A stretch of DNA of 64,000 nt. Source: Plecoglossus altivelis (Eukaryota > Chordata > Actinopteri > Osmeriformes > Plecoglossidae). Numbering within the stretch: position 1 is the first letter of the stretch; each line of letters begins with the position of its first letter. The notes under the pieces are model-generated. The model did not search any database and was not told the origin of the DNA. It was given only the letters and a program-made list of their open reading frames with translations. Shown here piece by piece: positions 1-13,112 of the stretch. A program made the translations under genes and the position numbers. The stretch is from assembly GCA_036571765.1 (NCBI GenBank), contig BROE01000011.1:1396219-1460218 (forward strand), read 5' to 3'.

Positions 1-825
1 AAATGGATTGATGTGAAATATCATTCAAACTTCAAACCTGATCTTCCCTCTTCAGAGGTGACTAGCAGAACACTGATAGACATTGACACCGATAGACTCA
101 AGGCCCTTTTCCCCCTCTGGGGTAAGATGACTGCCAGAGCCTGTGTCACCCCCAGTTCATCTTCGTTTTGGTGAGACTTGGAAAAACGTGCCCTTTCACG
201 TCTTAACCGTTTCTTTTCGTAACTCTTGGCTGCTATAATCCCTCAAGCAATTTCGACCCAAACTAGACACTTCTCTTTGATAGTGTGGGCAAATTGTAAT
301 CTGTTCAATAAAACTATCTTGTGGTTCTCCATTTCTTTGCATGTCTTTCATAAAATGCTGAGCATATAACATGAGCATTACATAGACGTATTTTGCTCAT
401 TGTAAATTTATGACACCTGCTATATGCATACATCATGTGAACAAAATGCGCTTCATTTTTATTTTCTACAACAGTAGCAATTATACCAAATTCTAAGAGT
501 GTTCTGTTCTGATGGTGAATAATTTGTTTACCGTGATTAACCAATTATTTGAGTACTGAAGTTGCGACAGAACAATCACATTACAGCACACCATGAAAAC
601 GGATGATGTCTTGATTGAGCATAATCTCTACTTTGCAGCAGATACATGAAACCACAACTTTTGTTTACGTGTAAATACCACCCACTTTAGCCCCGGCATT
701 ATAGCTGTTATTGAGGTAACAATGTCTAACTGTCACCAACCCTGACCTTGTGACCTGGCAACACAAACACACGCACACTTGTGCACAGACATATAATTAA
801 ATAACATGCTTCCGCACACACGCAT

Positions 826-827
<2 letters not shown>

Positions 828-869
<42 letters not shown>

Positions 870-876
870 GCTCTCT

Positions 877-912
<36 letters not shown>

Positions 913-924
913 CACACACACACA
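828..924. repeat. Compound microsatellite (GTCT)n-(CT)n-(CA)n
   Basis: Read directly: tandem GTCT units grade into a CT run and then a CA run. The apparent open frames through it are repeat translations, not genes. Confidence 0.95.
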
Positions 925-1257
925 GACTGTGACCTGCAGCAATAGGTCACCATGCTGCCTAAGGACAAAGGCACAGCAGGCTGCTCCAGCCACCCACCCC
1001 CTCCCCCATTGAGATGGAGGCTGAGACACACCATGGGGGGTTGGGGGGCGGGCATGCTGGGAGGGTCAAGGATGTGGGGTTGGCAGGGGTGTTCACAGAA
1101 CCACCAGAGCTCCTCCTCAAACTAAGATGCATCCTGGTTTGATGCCATTATTTAGAATCATGTCTGAGGCTAAGTAAAATTCTAGATGTCATTTCAAATG
1201 CCTTGGAGTGGATGGATGGAGACAGATTGGATTGATTGATCTGTTCTCTTCGTCTCA

Positions 1258-1651
1258 TCTCTCTCTCTCTTTTCTTTCTCTCTCTGTTCTCTCTTCCTAT
1301 ATATACTATATTATATATATATTATATATATTATATATATATATATATAATATGTTTGGGAAAGGCTGGCCTTCAAGCAACCTACTCATCAGTAAATTGC
1401 AGGCCAAACGCCGGGTCACTGGAACGGCTGTTTAAAGACCCACAGCGCTGTTGTTTAAAGACCCACAGCGTCATCTTGTGGCCGCTGGACCTCACTGCAC
1501 CCCGTCACAGTCACCACAAGGCATCGCTGTGACCCAGCTTAGCTAGGAGTTACCATTCCACAGATATAGTTTGATCGGGTTCTGCCCTTGTTGTTGCACT
1601 TGGACGCCACTTGGTGGCTACTGGCAGAACTGCAGTCTGTTTATCAGTGAA

Positions 1652-1697
<46 letters not shown>

Positions 1698-2008
1698 CTA
1701 GTAATACATATATATGTTTAGGAAAGGCTGCCTTCAAAGCACCTACTCATAGTAAATTGCAGCCCAAACACGGTCACACGGCTGTTTAAAGACCCACAGC
1801 GCTGTTGTTTAAAGACCCACAGCGTCGTGTTGTGGCCGCTGGACCTCACTGCACCCCGTCACAGTCACCATAATACAAGGCATCGCTGTGACCCAGCTTA
1901 GCTAGGAGTTACCATTCCACAGATCCAGTTTGATCGGGTTCTGCCCTTGTTGTTGCACTTGGACGCCACTTGGTGGCTACTGGCAGAACTGCAGTCTGTT
2001 TATCAGAC
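1258..2008. repeat. Tandem duplication of a ~300-bp unit with CT/TA microsatellite heads
   Basis: Two near-identical copies lie at about 1349-1650 and 1719-2008. Each is preceded by a (CT)n then (TA)n tract and each ends with the same segment finishing in CTGTTTATCAG. Inside each copy a shorter unit containing TTTAAAGACCCACAGCG occurs twice in a row. The copies differ by a few substitutions and small indels (for example a 4-base insertion near 1873). It could be a local duplication or part of a dispersed family. Confidence 0.85.
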
Positions 2009-3989
2009 GGGGTGTGATTCTGGATAGACTCCATTTCGAACGTTCAAAACACAGTGAGTCAGAATAGATATGACTCGGTAATAAAATGCTGGTGGCTCAT
2101 TCAAAAAAACAACTTGTGTCGTTCTAGATATGCTCCACATACCTGATTTATCATCCAGTGCATGGAACATAGACATGTAACAGAGTTGGAACCCAAGTCA
2201 ACCGTGAATGAAGAAGAGTTTGAGAGACACTCCAAATTGGGGAAATGCAGAGAGGGGGAGGAGAGAGGGAGCTAAAGGGAGGAGTACAAATGAGAAGGAG
2301 GAGAACTAGAGAGAAGGGGTGGAGTGGGGGACAAGAGACAGAGAAAGAAAGCAAGAGAGATAGATGAGGATACAAAATGTTTGTGTAGTCAAACCTCATC
2401 ATTCACTTGATCCTGCCTAAACTTGAAATACCAGGCCTTGATTTGTATATTACTTTCAGATGTTTACATTAGGCCAGTATCCAGTCTTTCTCTACTCCTG
2501 CCTCGTCCACTTCCTCCCGCCGCTCAAGCATTTCCTGTTTCCTTTCTGAGTCGTTAGCAACCACCCCACTCGCCCATCCCCCTTAATCACACACACAATA
2601 TCACACAAACAATCAAATGGCACAGCACACTACTCATGCAGTTTCTTTGCTGGTATTTTCTTACTGTCAACTTTGACCTACAAGCAAGTATGCACACAGA
2701 TTTAGCTCTTGTTACTTTAAGACTTCTAAGACTTTAATTTGGTATTCTGTATTATAAATTATTAACCAAAGTTATGTGTATGAAACAAAAAGTCCACCAA
2801 TGGAGAATGACCTTACAGGAATCTGCCATCATATTTACCAGGGAAAGATCTGTTGTCTGAAAAAAGAGACCAATGTCTGCAACAGTCTTTATTGTAGTAA
2901 AGAGAGGAGATCAGGTCATTGTTATGGAGGTATAGCAGTCTCCATTCTGGCTGCTTAATGACCAAATCTGCTTAGAGAGGCTGGAGAGAGGATCTCCTGC
3001 GCGTTTAGGTCGTCCCCCTACTGGTCACCTTGGGGTACTGCGCCAGCTCTGTTTACACCCTGCGATCCAGGTTTTGCATATGAGCTCACTGCCAGTTTAA
3101 CACAGCACTTGGTCACAGAGGCTATGCTGGATGTTGCGAACAACACACAGATTGAATCCATAGTCTGTCGTTCAATGAGTCATCTAACATGGATGGTGGG
3201 AGAGGATTATAAATTCCCAAAGTAACTGTATGCTCCTAAGGGTTTGTCTTTTGATAATTATAGGCATTGTAACTGTGTTGCCAAATATAACATGCTCCCT
3301 TCTGTCTAGGAGGACTGCTGTAAGGCACATGTAGGATATGATGTAAGATTTGGTGTGAGCGAGTGAGTGAGGGAGCGAGGGAGGGTCGGAGGGATAGAGG
3401 ACTGACTGAGTGAGGGACTGACTGAGTGACAGTGCACTAGAGGCTAGAGGACTTTGCTTTGTGAGAGCGGAGCAGCTGAGCTGGGAGCTTGACGACACAT
3501 TACTCTGCACAGATGGTCTCTCTGCCTCCCTCTCCCACAACCTCCCCCTCTCTCTCCCTTCCCTCTCTCTCTCTACCCCACCTCCATTCCTTGCTCTCTC
3601 TCTCTCCCTCCCTCTCTACCCTTTCTGTCTTCCTCTACCTCTTACTCCCTTTCTCCCTCTCCTCTTTCTGCCTCTTCTGCTCTCCTCTACACTCTAAGCC
3701 TCAGTCAGCTCCCAGTGCCTGGTAGCTGACGGTCAGCCATTTTGTGAAGCCGTCTCTACCCCCGATTATAGCTTCTCCTTTAGCCCCATAAATCAGATGG
3801 TAGACAACAGGAGCAAGGTTGGAGAACGAGGGGAAGGTCATGCAGCCGGCATTTGCTCAACTTGTGAGGATTCAATGTAAAAAAATTTAAAAAGCTACAC
3901 GTCTATGTTGAATGGCCTTTTGTGGCGTTCTTGACCTTAAACCTCAAGTTCCTGACCGTCCATTTCAAATGTGGAGGAATTAGAGGGTA

Positions 3990-4403
3990 GAGGGGGGCGA
4001 ACTCGACCGTAGCTTCTGGAATAAAGGCGCCAATCGGAACAAAGCGGAGGAGGAGGTGTCGTTTAAAGACGGATACAGACGTTTTCACCGACCCATCTAA
4101 TTCTACTGCGCGCACAATAAAGGCCAATGGCGACCGTCGTGAGAGACGGATTATGTTGATAAGGATGATCAGTTTGATTGACAACCACGAAGTCCCATCG
4201 AGATCAGAGATGGGGGCACTGGCCAATCGGGAGCCGTGGGAGGCGGGCTGGGACAGAGGGGGCTGGGTGCGAAGTATCATGGAGGATCAGTTGGAAACTG
4301 TGGTTATCCAAGAAAGCCGAGCTGCGGGTCCAGACTCTGGAGTTTCTTAACATTTGATTGATATTTTTTTAACGTTCATCCGGTGTTTTTTATCTATTAA
4401 ATT
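3990..4403 (+). promoter_or_regulatory. CpG-rich 5' flank of anp32e
   Basis: CpG dinucleotides are visibly dense here and through much of the first intron to about 6380, in contrast with the flanking sequence. The position directly upstream of the anp32e start codon suggests a CpG-island promoter and 5' UTR. No TATA box or precise start site can be assigned by eye; this is inference from composition and position. Confidence 0.45.
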
Positions 4404-6980
4404 ATGGAGATGAAAAAGAGGATCAGTTTAGAGCTGAGGAACAGGACACCAGCACAGGTGAGACTTTTAATGACCATATAATGTATCTTGTAATAACCGA
4501 GCAGTGATGGAAGCCGGGGAGTTGTAGATAGGCTCGCGTTGTGGTCCAGGAAGAGCCGCGCGTGGACACCAGAAAGGATGCGAGTCCTATTACGTGCCAA
4601 GTTAGTTTTGGGATTGATTCCGAATGCGCCTGGTCGCAACAATTATGGAATGTTATCGTATAGTATTTAAACAATTACAAACACGCCCAAAAAGACGCAA
4701 GCGTTTGGGTCGTTTTTGGGAGCACAGGCATCTTATCAATATCACCCTCCTTGTCGTGCGCCGAGGATCTCCATGGACAACGAAGGCGGCAACAGGGACA
4801 TAATTTGATTTAAGTCCTTTATTGATTTCGGAGCCTTGTTTAATCACCCAAAGTCAATAACGTCGAAAGAAGCTCAGAGAAACGCGTTGTTCACTTAAAG
4901 CACGTTTCGCTGTTCAATGTTGACGGTGTAGACCCGGAATGTGTAACTTTTAGGCTATTACCCACGGAGGCGTGGATCCGTTGTTTTGAAAGTTGTTCGC
5001 TCTAATTATCATTTTGATTCAACGGATCATTTTCTTTTTACCGAAATCATAACATTGGCGTGTCGTGCGTAATGGGGCGATTCGAACGAGCTTACCGGGA
5101 TGACCAAATGGCACAACGTTCGTTTTCCCGAGCGGACATTTTACATCGGGTTTAACTCCGACCTCTTTTTCTCCACACAAGCCAAAGCTCTTCGCAAAAC
5201 CAACGTTTTATAAACGATACCGTCTTTAGCTATGGCGAGCAACTTCTGTCGAAATCTATATGCGCATGAAGTTGATCTTTGCCAAAAACACAAACCGACC
5301 GCTCTCGGGGCGAGACGCGCAGGCACTGGCGTCGGTAGCGTCAGTGCTGCTGATTCTGTACTTGCTACAGTAGAGTCTGTAGTCGACCTCCGTTCCTGAC
5401 GGGCGGGGAGTGGAAGTCATTTTGTTACATCTACACGAGCCAAGCGTAACAGTGGTGACGGATTTAGACACAGCAAATGGCCAAATATGTAAATGAGAGT
5501 TAGGCTACACGTCGTATTAAAGAAGTGTTAAAACGGTGTGATTCATCTGCGAAAAGCGGACACCTCAGCAGCCAGTTTAAATAGCCCATCGCCCGTCGGA
5601 GAGCAAGTTGTTGTTCGACTCCATCATAGCTTTTGTAGTATAGCCTTGTGGTTATGTAATCAACAGTGTTTTGTGTCCATCAAATGATACACACCAAATC
5701 ACTTCCCTATACGCTCAATATACACAATAGTTTGGAGTTGAGCGTCTTCCCCTTGTTCTGTAGTAGAAGATATTGAGCAGATGGCTGGCGGGGGGCTCAG
5801 ACCCCCTCCCCGCGCGCGCCTAGACTAGATTACAGTAAACCCCATCTACTCCATCAGGCTATGAATTCGCTCGGCACAGCCCTGACAAGCACGGCGACTC
5901 ATTCATTCCCAGTTCACCCGCGGCAAGGCGCTCTCCAACTATTGAAATACGATTTTCCTTGTTACATAATTCTGTCGTCGTTTCAACTTTCGCCAGCTTC
6001 GGTGAATGTTAGGCGGATATGCCTTTAGCCCAGTGCAGAATTAATCAGCACACGACGCCCCATGTTAGGATCGCGTTACAGTAGGCCTAATTATTATAGG
6101 ATGTAGTAGCGTAGCCTTGAAAAACGTTGTAAAGAGTAGAAGAAGAAAAAACTGGGACGCGCTATGTGCTCTCTGTGAAAGGTGCGCAGATAGCGACAGA
6201 AGTTTCTCGCTCCCGGGGCTTCTTCAGGTGTGGCAGTCAAAACTAGCCTACTAGCACCGGAACAGCGTAATTCACGGAGTATACGAGCTAGTTTTTCCGA
6301 TGATACTTCCGGCCTTTTTAAATTCCCGTAAATAAGTTGGTGAGCGCATGTTAAACGTATTTGGAGTGGCGTACCATTGAACAATGAGAAATAATACGCA
6401 GAACATTACCTCGTTTTCTTGCAATACAGGCCACCATTCAGGTCTGTGTATATTTCATATGTGTTTGTGTCCCAGGTAGCAGAGCTGGTGGTGGATAACT
6501 GCCGCTCCAGTGATGGAGAGGTGGAGGGCCTGTCAGACGACTTCAAGGAGCTAGAGTTCCTCAGCATGGTCAACGTGGGCCTCACCTCCCTGGCCAAGCT
6601 GCCCTCACTGCCCAAACTACGCAAGGTTAGTACATGGCTTCACTGCCCTTAGTTAGAATGAGGCATCCCTGCCTACAACTACACAAAGTCAATTGCAATT
6701 TTACTGCAGCACAAAAACAGACCTTGCTATCAAGATACCAAAAGCAAATGAATGTATACAAATACTGCATACTCATGTGTCAATTGACTGGTTGATTGAT
6801 GCATTGATTGACTGAAAAGTTGAAAGCCAGTTTCTTGGTGCCTTTTCTTAGCTGGAGTTGAGCGACAACAACATCTCCGGTGCCCTGGAGACGCTGGCGG
6901 AAAAATGCCCCAACCTGACGTACCTGAACCTCAGCGGCAACAAGATCAAAGAGCTCAGCAATGTGGAGGCGTTGGTGAGC

Positions 6981-7016
<36 letters not shown>

Positions 7017-9557
7017 AAAGGAACCATCCTCGGGGGCGTCTTCTGTAACTCAGCTTAGTGGTAGAGTATTTGATGACAGATCACAAGGTCCCAGATTCAT
7101 TTTTCACCATCACCACACTCGCATCTCGTGTAAATAGCAGTGTGCTCTCCAAGGCCAGTAGAGTTCCAATATAGATGGAAAGAGAGCATGAGAGAGAAAG
7201 CGTGTGATTAACACTCCTCACCATATGTTCTGACTGGCCGTACCTCCCAGAGGGATGAACAGTCATGTCATGTTAGCTGACCCCTTGACCTTTCCATCTC
7301 AGCAAAACCTGAAGAACCTGCGTTCTCTGGACTTGTTCAACTGCGAGATCACCACGCTGGAGGAGTATCGCGAGAGCATCTTCGAGCTGCTGCCCCAGAT
7401 CACCTACCTGGACGGCTTCGACCAGGAGGACAACGAGGCCCCCGACTCGGACGCGGACGACGACGGTGAGACAGGAAGCGCTGCGCCGCTAACGCATCCA
7501 AGCTCGTCTGACGCATCAGAGCTGCGCTAGCGAGGCATGGCTACATTTGGCGTCTGGTTGGCAGAGCGCATGCTTTCATCCAACAATCCAGCTTATCTGA
7601 CATGCGAATAATGCACAGAGTAGCGCAGGACATGGACAAAGGGCGGACAGTGTTTTGGTTGTCAACAGTTACGGAGCAGTCTGTATTTTCCAGGCACAGT
7701 GGGAAGTAACCACATCTCAGCTGCCAGGAGACAGAAAATGCAGCATAGCAACGCTGCTCAGAGAGAAAACAGAACCAAAGATGTCCCTCCACTTCAAGTT
7801 CCCTAAAGTATCTAAAGGGTAGCGCTTTGTTATTGGGTCAGATTTCTCGAAAACAGAACATGGTTCATCCTATATATCCTACTGAAAAGGTTCAATTCTC
7901 AGAGGGGACAGACACAGGTTCTTGTAACTGAAGGGTTCCCTGATGGCCTGCTAGACTGCTCGATCGCTCAGAGTCTACACGCTCCTCTTAAATTCCCGTT
8001 CTTCCTCAGATGACGAGGAGGATGGTGAGGATGGCGCCGGCCCCACCGGGGACTACGATGACGAAGACGAGGAGGAGGATGAGGAGGGTTCGGAAGGTGG
8101 CGAGGTGGGCCTCTCTTACCTGATGAAGGAGGGCATCCAGGTGAGGCTGACACGACGGGCACATCAAAGGAGTATTTAGCTGTCTTTAAGAGCCGACGCA
8201 AAGCAAACTTACCATATGTTTTGGACCGTAAAACGTGAATAGATATTGAAGCTGTTTGGTGGTGCGAAGGTGTGATGGTTTGTATTTTGTTTCCTGCAGG
8301 ATGAGGAGGATGATGACGACTATGTGGAAGAGGAGGAGGAGGGTGAGGAATATATTTTGTTTATTAGTTAGTAACAGTTAGTAACAGTTGTGCACAGTTG
8401 TGCCTTATCCCACCCTGAGGCATGCGGACCAGGTGTGTGTGTGTGTTTGTGTGTGTATGTGTGGATTGATCCATGGTAAGGTGTAGGCGTGAGTGACTGC
8501 TATTGATCTGACAATGATTCATGCGTCTCTTCGCCACGTGAGACCAGACTCTGGCTTTGAACACACACAGACGTATAGGCACACCCACTCCACTACATAC
8601 AACCTGACACACATTTGTAGATGTTGTAAGCAGAATAGCAGCAGATAATGCATCTTTGGGTTAAATAGACCTGGTTTGTTTCATGTCTACATCTAGCTAC
8701 GGCAGAGTTGTCTTCAGCTTCATGTAGCTACTCCGAGTGTGTGCTTGCATGTGGTTGGCACACAGTGTGTGTGACCGCATGTCAGTATGGGGTGTGACCT
8801 GAAAACACACACACATGCACACATACCATATAGGAAAGTTCATCTACACTCACTGCACATCTTGGAGATGTCTGTGTGTGTGTGTGCATAGGTAAGTGTG
8901 TGTACCTTAATGTGTGTGTGAGCCCAGGGTTATCAGTAGGCAGCAGCTGTCGCCATGTGTACAGAGAGTGTAGATGAACTCCTCTATATGTCTCTGCCCG
9001 TGCACACACACACACACACAGAAACACACATACACAGAAACACATACACACTAATAGGAACACTCACACACTGCATATCTGAAATTTTAACAAGATGCAG
9101 TTCTTGAGATTTGAAGCCAGAGGATCGTATCTGCATGATGAAACCTAAATGGGTGTCCCAGAACTGCATCTGCCACTGGTAATAGTGGACTAGTTTCTTC
9201 GAGGTGCAACTGGATTGGTTGGGGGATAAGACTGGAGATGTATAATACAGTGTGATTGGTTGAGGGAGGCTGACTGTCACCTGTCAGACAAGCATCCCCT
9301 CTCTGAGGGTGCCATGACAGCGTAGTCTCACATCACAATGCCAGAACATGCAGTTGTCTCCCACACAGTAACCGGTGATCTAAGGCAGTGATTGGTTGGT
9401 TTGCTCTCACGGAACAGCACATGATCAGCATGTGACCTGACGCTTTGATTGGCTGCTTTCTCTTGCAGAGGAGCGTGCACGTGGTCAGGGGGAGAAGAGG
9501 AAGAGGGAGGCCGAGGACGAGGGAGAGGATGACGACGATGACGACGACGATGACTAG
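4404..9557 (+). CDS. anp32e: Acidic leucine-rich nuclear phosphoprotein 32 family member E (H2A.Z chaperone)
   Basis: Seven coding exons: 4404-4457, 6476-6625, 6852-6974, 7303-7465, 8010-8140, 8300-8342, 9469-9557. All have GT-AG borders and phases agree, giving 250 residues, the size expected of the family. The protein starts MEMKKRISLELRNRTPAQ, then carries leucine-rich repeats (about residues 19-140), the YLDGFDQEDNEAPDSD cap (144-159) and a long Asp/Glu tail ending in a KRKR nuclear localisation motif and poly-Asp. GLSYLMKEGIQ followed by DEEDDDDYVEE (about 197-218) matches the H2A.Z-interaction segment that distinguishes ANP32E from ANP32A and B. Established role of the family: nuclear removal of H2A.Z from nucleosomes. 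The gene converges on cct3. Introns carry CA microsatellites and a decayed tRNA-like element. Confidence 0.96.
7033..7108 (+). repeat. Degenerate tRNA-Cys-like sequence (SINE head or tRNA pseudogene)
   Basis: In anp32e intron 3 the sequence reads like a mutated tRNA-Cys 5' half: CTCAGCTTAGTGGTAGAGTA, then GATGACAGATCACAAGGTCC, then a B-box-like CCCAGATTCA. The acceptor stem and B box are broken, so it is not an active tRNA. It may be a SINE head fragment. Confidence 0.5.
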
Positions 9558-10978
9558 GTCGCCCTTCCTGCCCTCCCCCCACCGCCCCCTCAGAGCCCTC
9601 CTGGTCCGGACCCCAGCAGCTCCACCCACCCCCCACCCTGCCCTCAAAAGAACCTGGGAAGAAGACATGGAAACGTTCAGATTGTTTCTCTTTGTACACC
9701 TCAGATATTTCGTTGTAGAGGCTACTTGGGTCCTTTTATATTTAAATACATATGATGAGATATATATGATAAAAAAAACTCCTGATTGTAATGATTTATT
9801 TGTCAATATTTCAAAGGAAAATGAATGCCCCCGAATATCTCCTTGTTGCTCCGGGGTCCAGTTGGATGTGGAGCGTGGGCAGAGGCGGCGGGGCCTGGCG
9901 TGCCTCTGCCCAGCTCGGAAAAAGGGGTTCACCTGGTACCACGTGTGTAAAGACAAGCATTCCGTATAAGTCGGAGCATTTACTGCATGGTGGAAGGTAA
10001 CCTATACACACCTCCACCACCCTCAGCGCCCCCTCCCCCAATCAGTTGTTAACCAGATAATCATGCCCACAGGGCAACACAGTAGCCTAGCTGAGTCCAA
10101 GATCCACCCTGTATGTGAATAGTGGTAGGAAATAAACTGGGATGGATAGATAAAGGGGTGGGATAAAGATGGGTGGGGTGGGGGGGAGTTTGTTCAGGTA
10201 AAGTTAGTCTCTAGTTGTTCAATATCTGTCTACCCTGGGGAGTTTGGAACATCAAGAACCCCAAGAATCTCCGGAACATTCTCAGAAAGGTTCCACGTGA
10301 GAGTCGCTGTCCAGGAAGCTAGACTTCTCCCACACCTTAGCAGCTTGTCCCTCCACCTCACCTGTCCTTCCACATCAGACAGCAACAAATAGACTTTTGT
10401 ACTATTTTTCTTCAGGTTTAACATACCATATCTGTTACCGGCTTGGCATACCAAGACTGTAACCAAGGATACTGTTGTCACGGTAGCGAGGTGACCCCCA
10501 GGGTACTGCTGGGTTGTTTTGATGTCTGGTTAGAGACAAACTGTCATGAGTGAAGAGAAAATCTCATCTGAAGAACCTTTCTACCTTTCGGTCTTGCTGT
10601 TAATGCAGGTTAGTTTAATAAAACTTTAGGTCGGCTGTCGTTACTTACACAGAGCAAGGAACTTTCAATCTATTATTTGTAAGGCAATATGTATATAGAT
10701 TCAGTTAAAAACAGAAAACAGTTTGGTTTCGGTGTTTTATGTGTTGTTTTTTATGAAGAAAAAAAATGGCAGTCAATTGTTTTACTACGAAGCAGAGGTC
10801 AGAGGTTGAACTCCTACTTTGACCCCTAACTCACTCTTGATAATATGGTTTTTTTCCATCCTTGGCTGTTGTGACGAGTCTGTGTTTGGCGTTCTGTGTG
10901 CTGTCTACACGGAGGGGTTTTGAATTAAAAAAAATTAAAAATCGTTATAAAAGGAAAAGATGAATGCTTTGAAATAAA
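9558..10978 (+). other. anp32e 3' UTR with two poly(A) signals
   Basis: After the stop codon the sequence carries no other coding signal. AATAAA hexamers lie at 10617-10622 and 10973-10978; the second is followed by GT/T-rich sequence as expected for a cleavage region. The extent is inferred from the hexamers, not from transcript data. A third AATAAA lies near 11090. Confidence 0.6.
10973..10978 (+). terminator. Poly(A) signal AATAAA, likely anp32e
   Basis: Canonical hexamer about 1.4 kb after the anp32e stop codon, followed by TG-rich sequence. An earlier hexamer at 10617 could give a shorter transcript. Confidence 0.5.
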
Positions 10979-11221
10979 TGAATTGATTGTTTGGCTTCCG
11001 GTGTGTGGTTTGGATTACTAGGGAGTAAGAAAAAAAAACTCTGGTGTTGCTGTCTTCATGTTGCAAGCTGGTTGGGGCCTGGTAGGTGAAAATAAATACG
11101 TGTTAAACACAGGAACACATAGATCACTCATTTAAAAAATACAATGGAAAACACGCACGCACAGTAACTGAAATCTTTCGGTCTGAACAAGAACATTCTC
11201 CTAGCTTCTCTGTAGCATGTG

Positions 11222-11560
11222 ATGTATGTGTGTGTAAGTGGGTTTAGAGAGGTTTGTGTGTGCATTTGGGTGGGGTTAGAGATGTGTGTGTGTGTATGTA
11301 TGTAGGTTGGGTTAGTGGTGTGTGTGTATGTAGGTGAGGTTAGTGGTGTGTGTGTGAATGTAGGTGGGGTTAGTGGTGTGCGTGTGTGTATGCAGGTGGG
11401 GTTAGGGTTGTGTGTGTGTAGGTGGCGTTAGTGGTATGTGTAGGTGGGGTTAGTGGTGTGTGTGTGTGTGTGTGTAGGTGGGGTTAGTGGTGTGTGTAGG
11501 TGGGGTTAGTGATGTGTGTGTGTGTAGGTGGGGTTAGTGGTGTGTGTGCTCCACCATGCC
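11222..11560. repeat. Minisatellite of TGTGTGTAGGTGGGGTTAGTGG-type units
   Basis: About ten imperfect copies of a 25-35 base unit combining a (TG)n run with GTAGGTGGGGTTAGTGG. Copy length varies mainly with the TG run. It lies between anp32e and the 3' end of cct3. No gene is seen between about 11000 and 13112 apart from this and simple repeats. Confidence 0.9.
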
Positions 11561-13112
11561 TCCTGAACACACACACACTGAGAGGACCAGGTAGTATGGA
11601 TCAGTAGAGAGGCTGTCCTGTGAGACAGCGTGGACTCGGGGTGTGTAAGAGGACCCAGAAGGCCGTTCTGCGCTGTGTGTGTGAGCTCACGCTGTCAGTC
11701 TGGCCTCCCCACTGGGAACCATGTCACACACACTTGCCTGCCATCTGCTGGGTAAAAAAACCCTGCTATTCATTATGCATGAGATGAGCACACACACTAA
11801 CAGGAGTACACTCCTCACAGACACTCGTGCACTCATTATGCTTGCACTCCATAATACAGACATACGTAACCACTCGCTAACAAGTGTGCAGATATCCTAG
11901 TCTCAGACTCTCACACGTGTATATGAACAATACACACAAATGTACTCGAGACGTAAATGGACACATTCACAACTGAATTTGAGGGGTGGAGCTATTGGGT
12001 TATAGCATAAGGGGGGTGTACTTACGAAACGGATTGAATAAGTCATGAGGCTGTATCAGACAAGTTATGAACACTAGAGGGGGCGGAACCACTTAAGAAA
12101 ACCTCATTAATAATGTATGAGGAAGATCTCGCCTTGATCACCCAGCAGCAGACGAAGGGGAGTGGGAGTTGGCAGTGACGCCAAGTGACGAAATGACTTG
12201 ACGAATTCCAGGAAACTGGTGAGACGTTATCAGTCACTTCTTCCTCCAGTTTCCGCAACGAATCCAAATCGTTAATCGAAGCCGGTGGGTCTTTAAAAAG
12301 TTAAAGTAGTGCAAGGTGGGTGGACATGAAAGATATGGCTACAGCGTAGCCTAGATAGCGTTACAATAACACTAGCAGTGTGCACTTTTCCTATTTTTGT
12401 ATGAAGTGTAGTACAGTTGCTGTCTACATATTGAATCATTTCTTATACAGTATTTTCTTATTTCTATAGCGTAAAGCTACCTCAGCTTGATGGTAGCAAG
12501 GTAGCGCAACCGACGTCACAGTCATTCTCTTATTATCTGAGAAGTAGCTCACTTTGGGGCCCATAAACGCACACGTTAGTTTCACACCCACCTTTAATGA
12601 GGTTATAACAATCCTAAACGACAGATCGGAGAGGATGGTGGAGGACAAGTTCACATCCAACACAGTAAAACATGCAGCCACCGTTATGACGACCTTACTA
12701 CTTGAGCCAAGTTTACAGAAAGAAAGAGCATTCAGTTACAGTACTGTGACACACTGGCAACGTCTAGCAAAGTCTTAATTGACTGGACGTTATCATCTGT
12801 GAATGAGTATTGTGTTGGTGTTCTGTGAAAGGGTGTTGGTTAAGCACCAAACTCCCTGTCAGGAAGACAGGGAGGAGGGCACACTACTAGCACAGATGGA
12901 TCCTGGTCTTGGGTCGCAGTCAGAAACATTCATATCACCCACTAACATAAATACTGTAAAAACACTCGCGCGCGCACGCACGCACGCATGCACGCACACA
13001 CACATTAACTTCAGTAAACTCAGAAACGTGCATCTGGCAGACTGGCATGACAACCAGAACAACTAAGGTGACTGCTGCTTCTTCTGTTCCTCTTCCCCCT
13101 CCCCTCCCCTCT

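Larger units (their letters stand above)
1..4403. other. Intergenic, no gene recognised
   Basis: I find no open frame resembling a known protein on either strand and no convincing exon series. The stretch holds simple repeats (828-924, 1252-1350, 1652-1700), a tandem duplication (1258-2008) and a CT-rich tract near 3540-3690. From about 3990 CpG dinucleotides become frequent, which fits the promoter side of the anp32e gene that starts at 4404. Confidence 0.6.

Noticed and set aside
806..1029. Open frames on both strands through CT/CA repeats
   Set aside because: The residues are pure repeat translations (SLSLSL, HTHTHT, VCVCVC).
12554..12778. Small plus-strand frame between anp32e and cct3
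   Set aside because: No recognisable motif, no splice partners, and the region otherwise shows no coding character.
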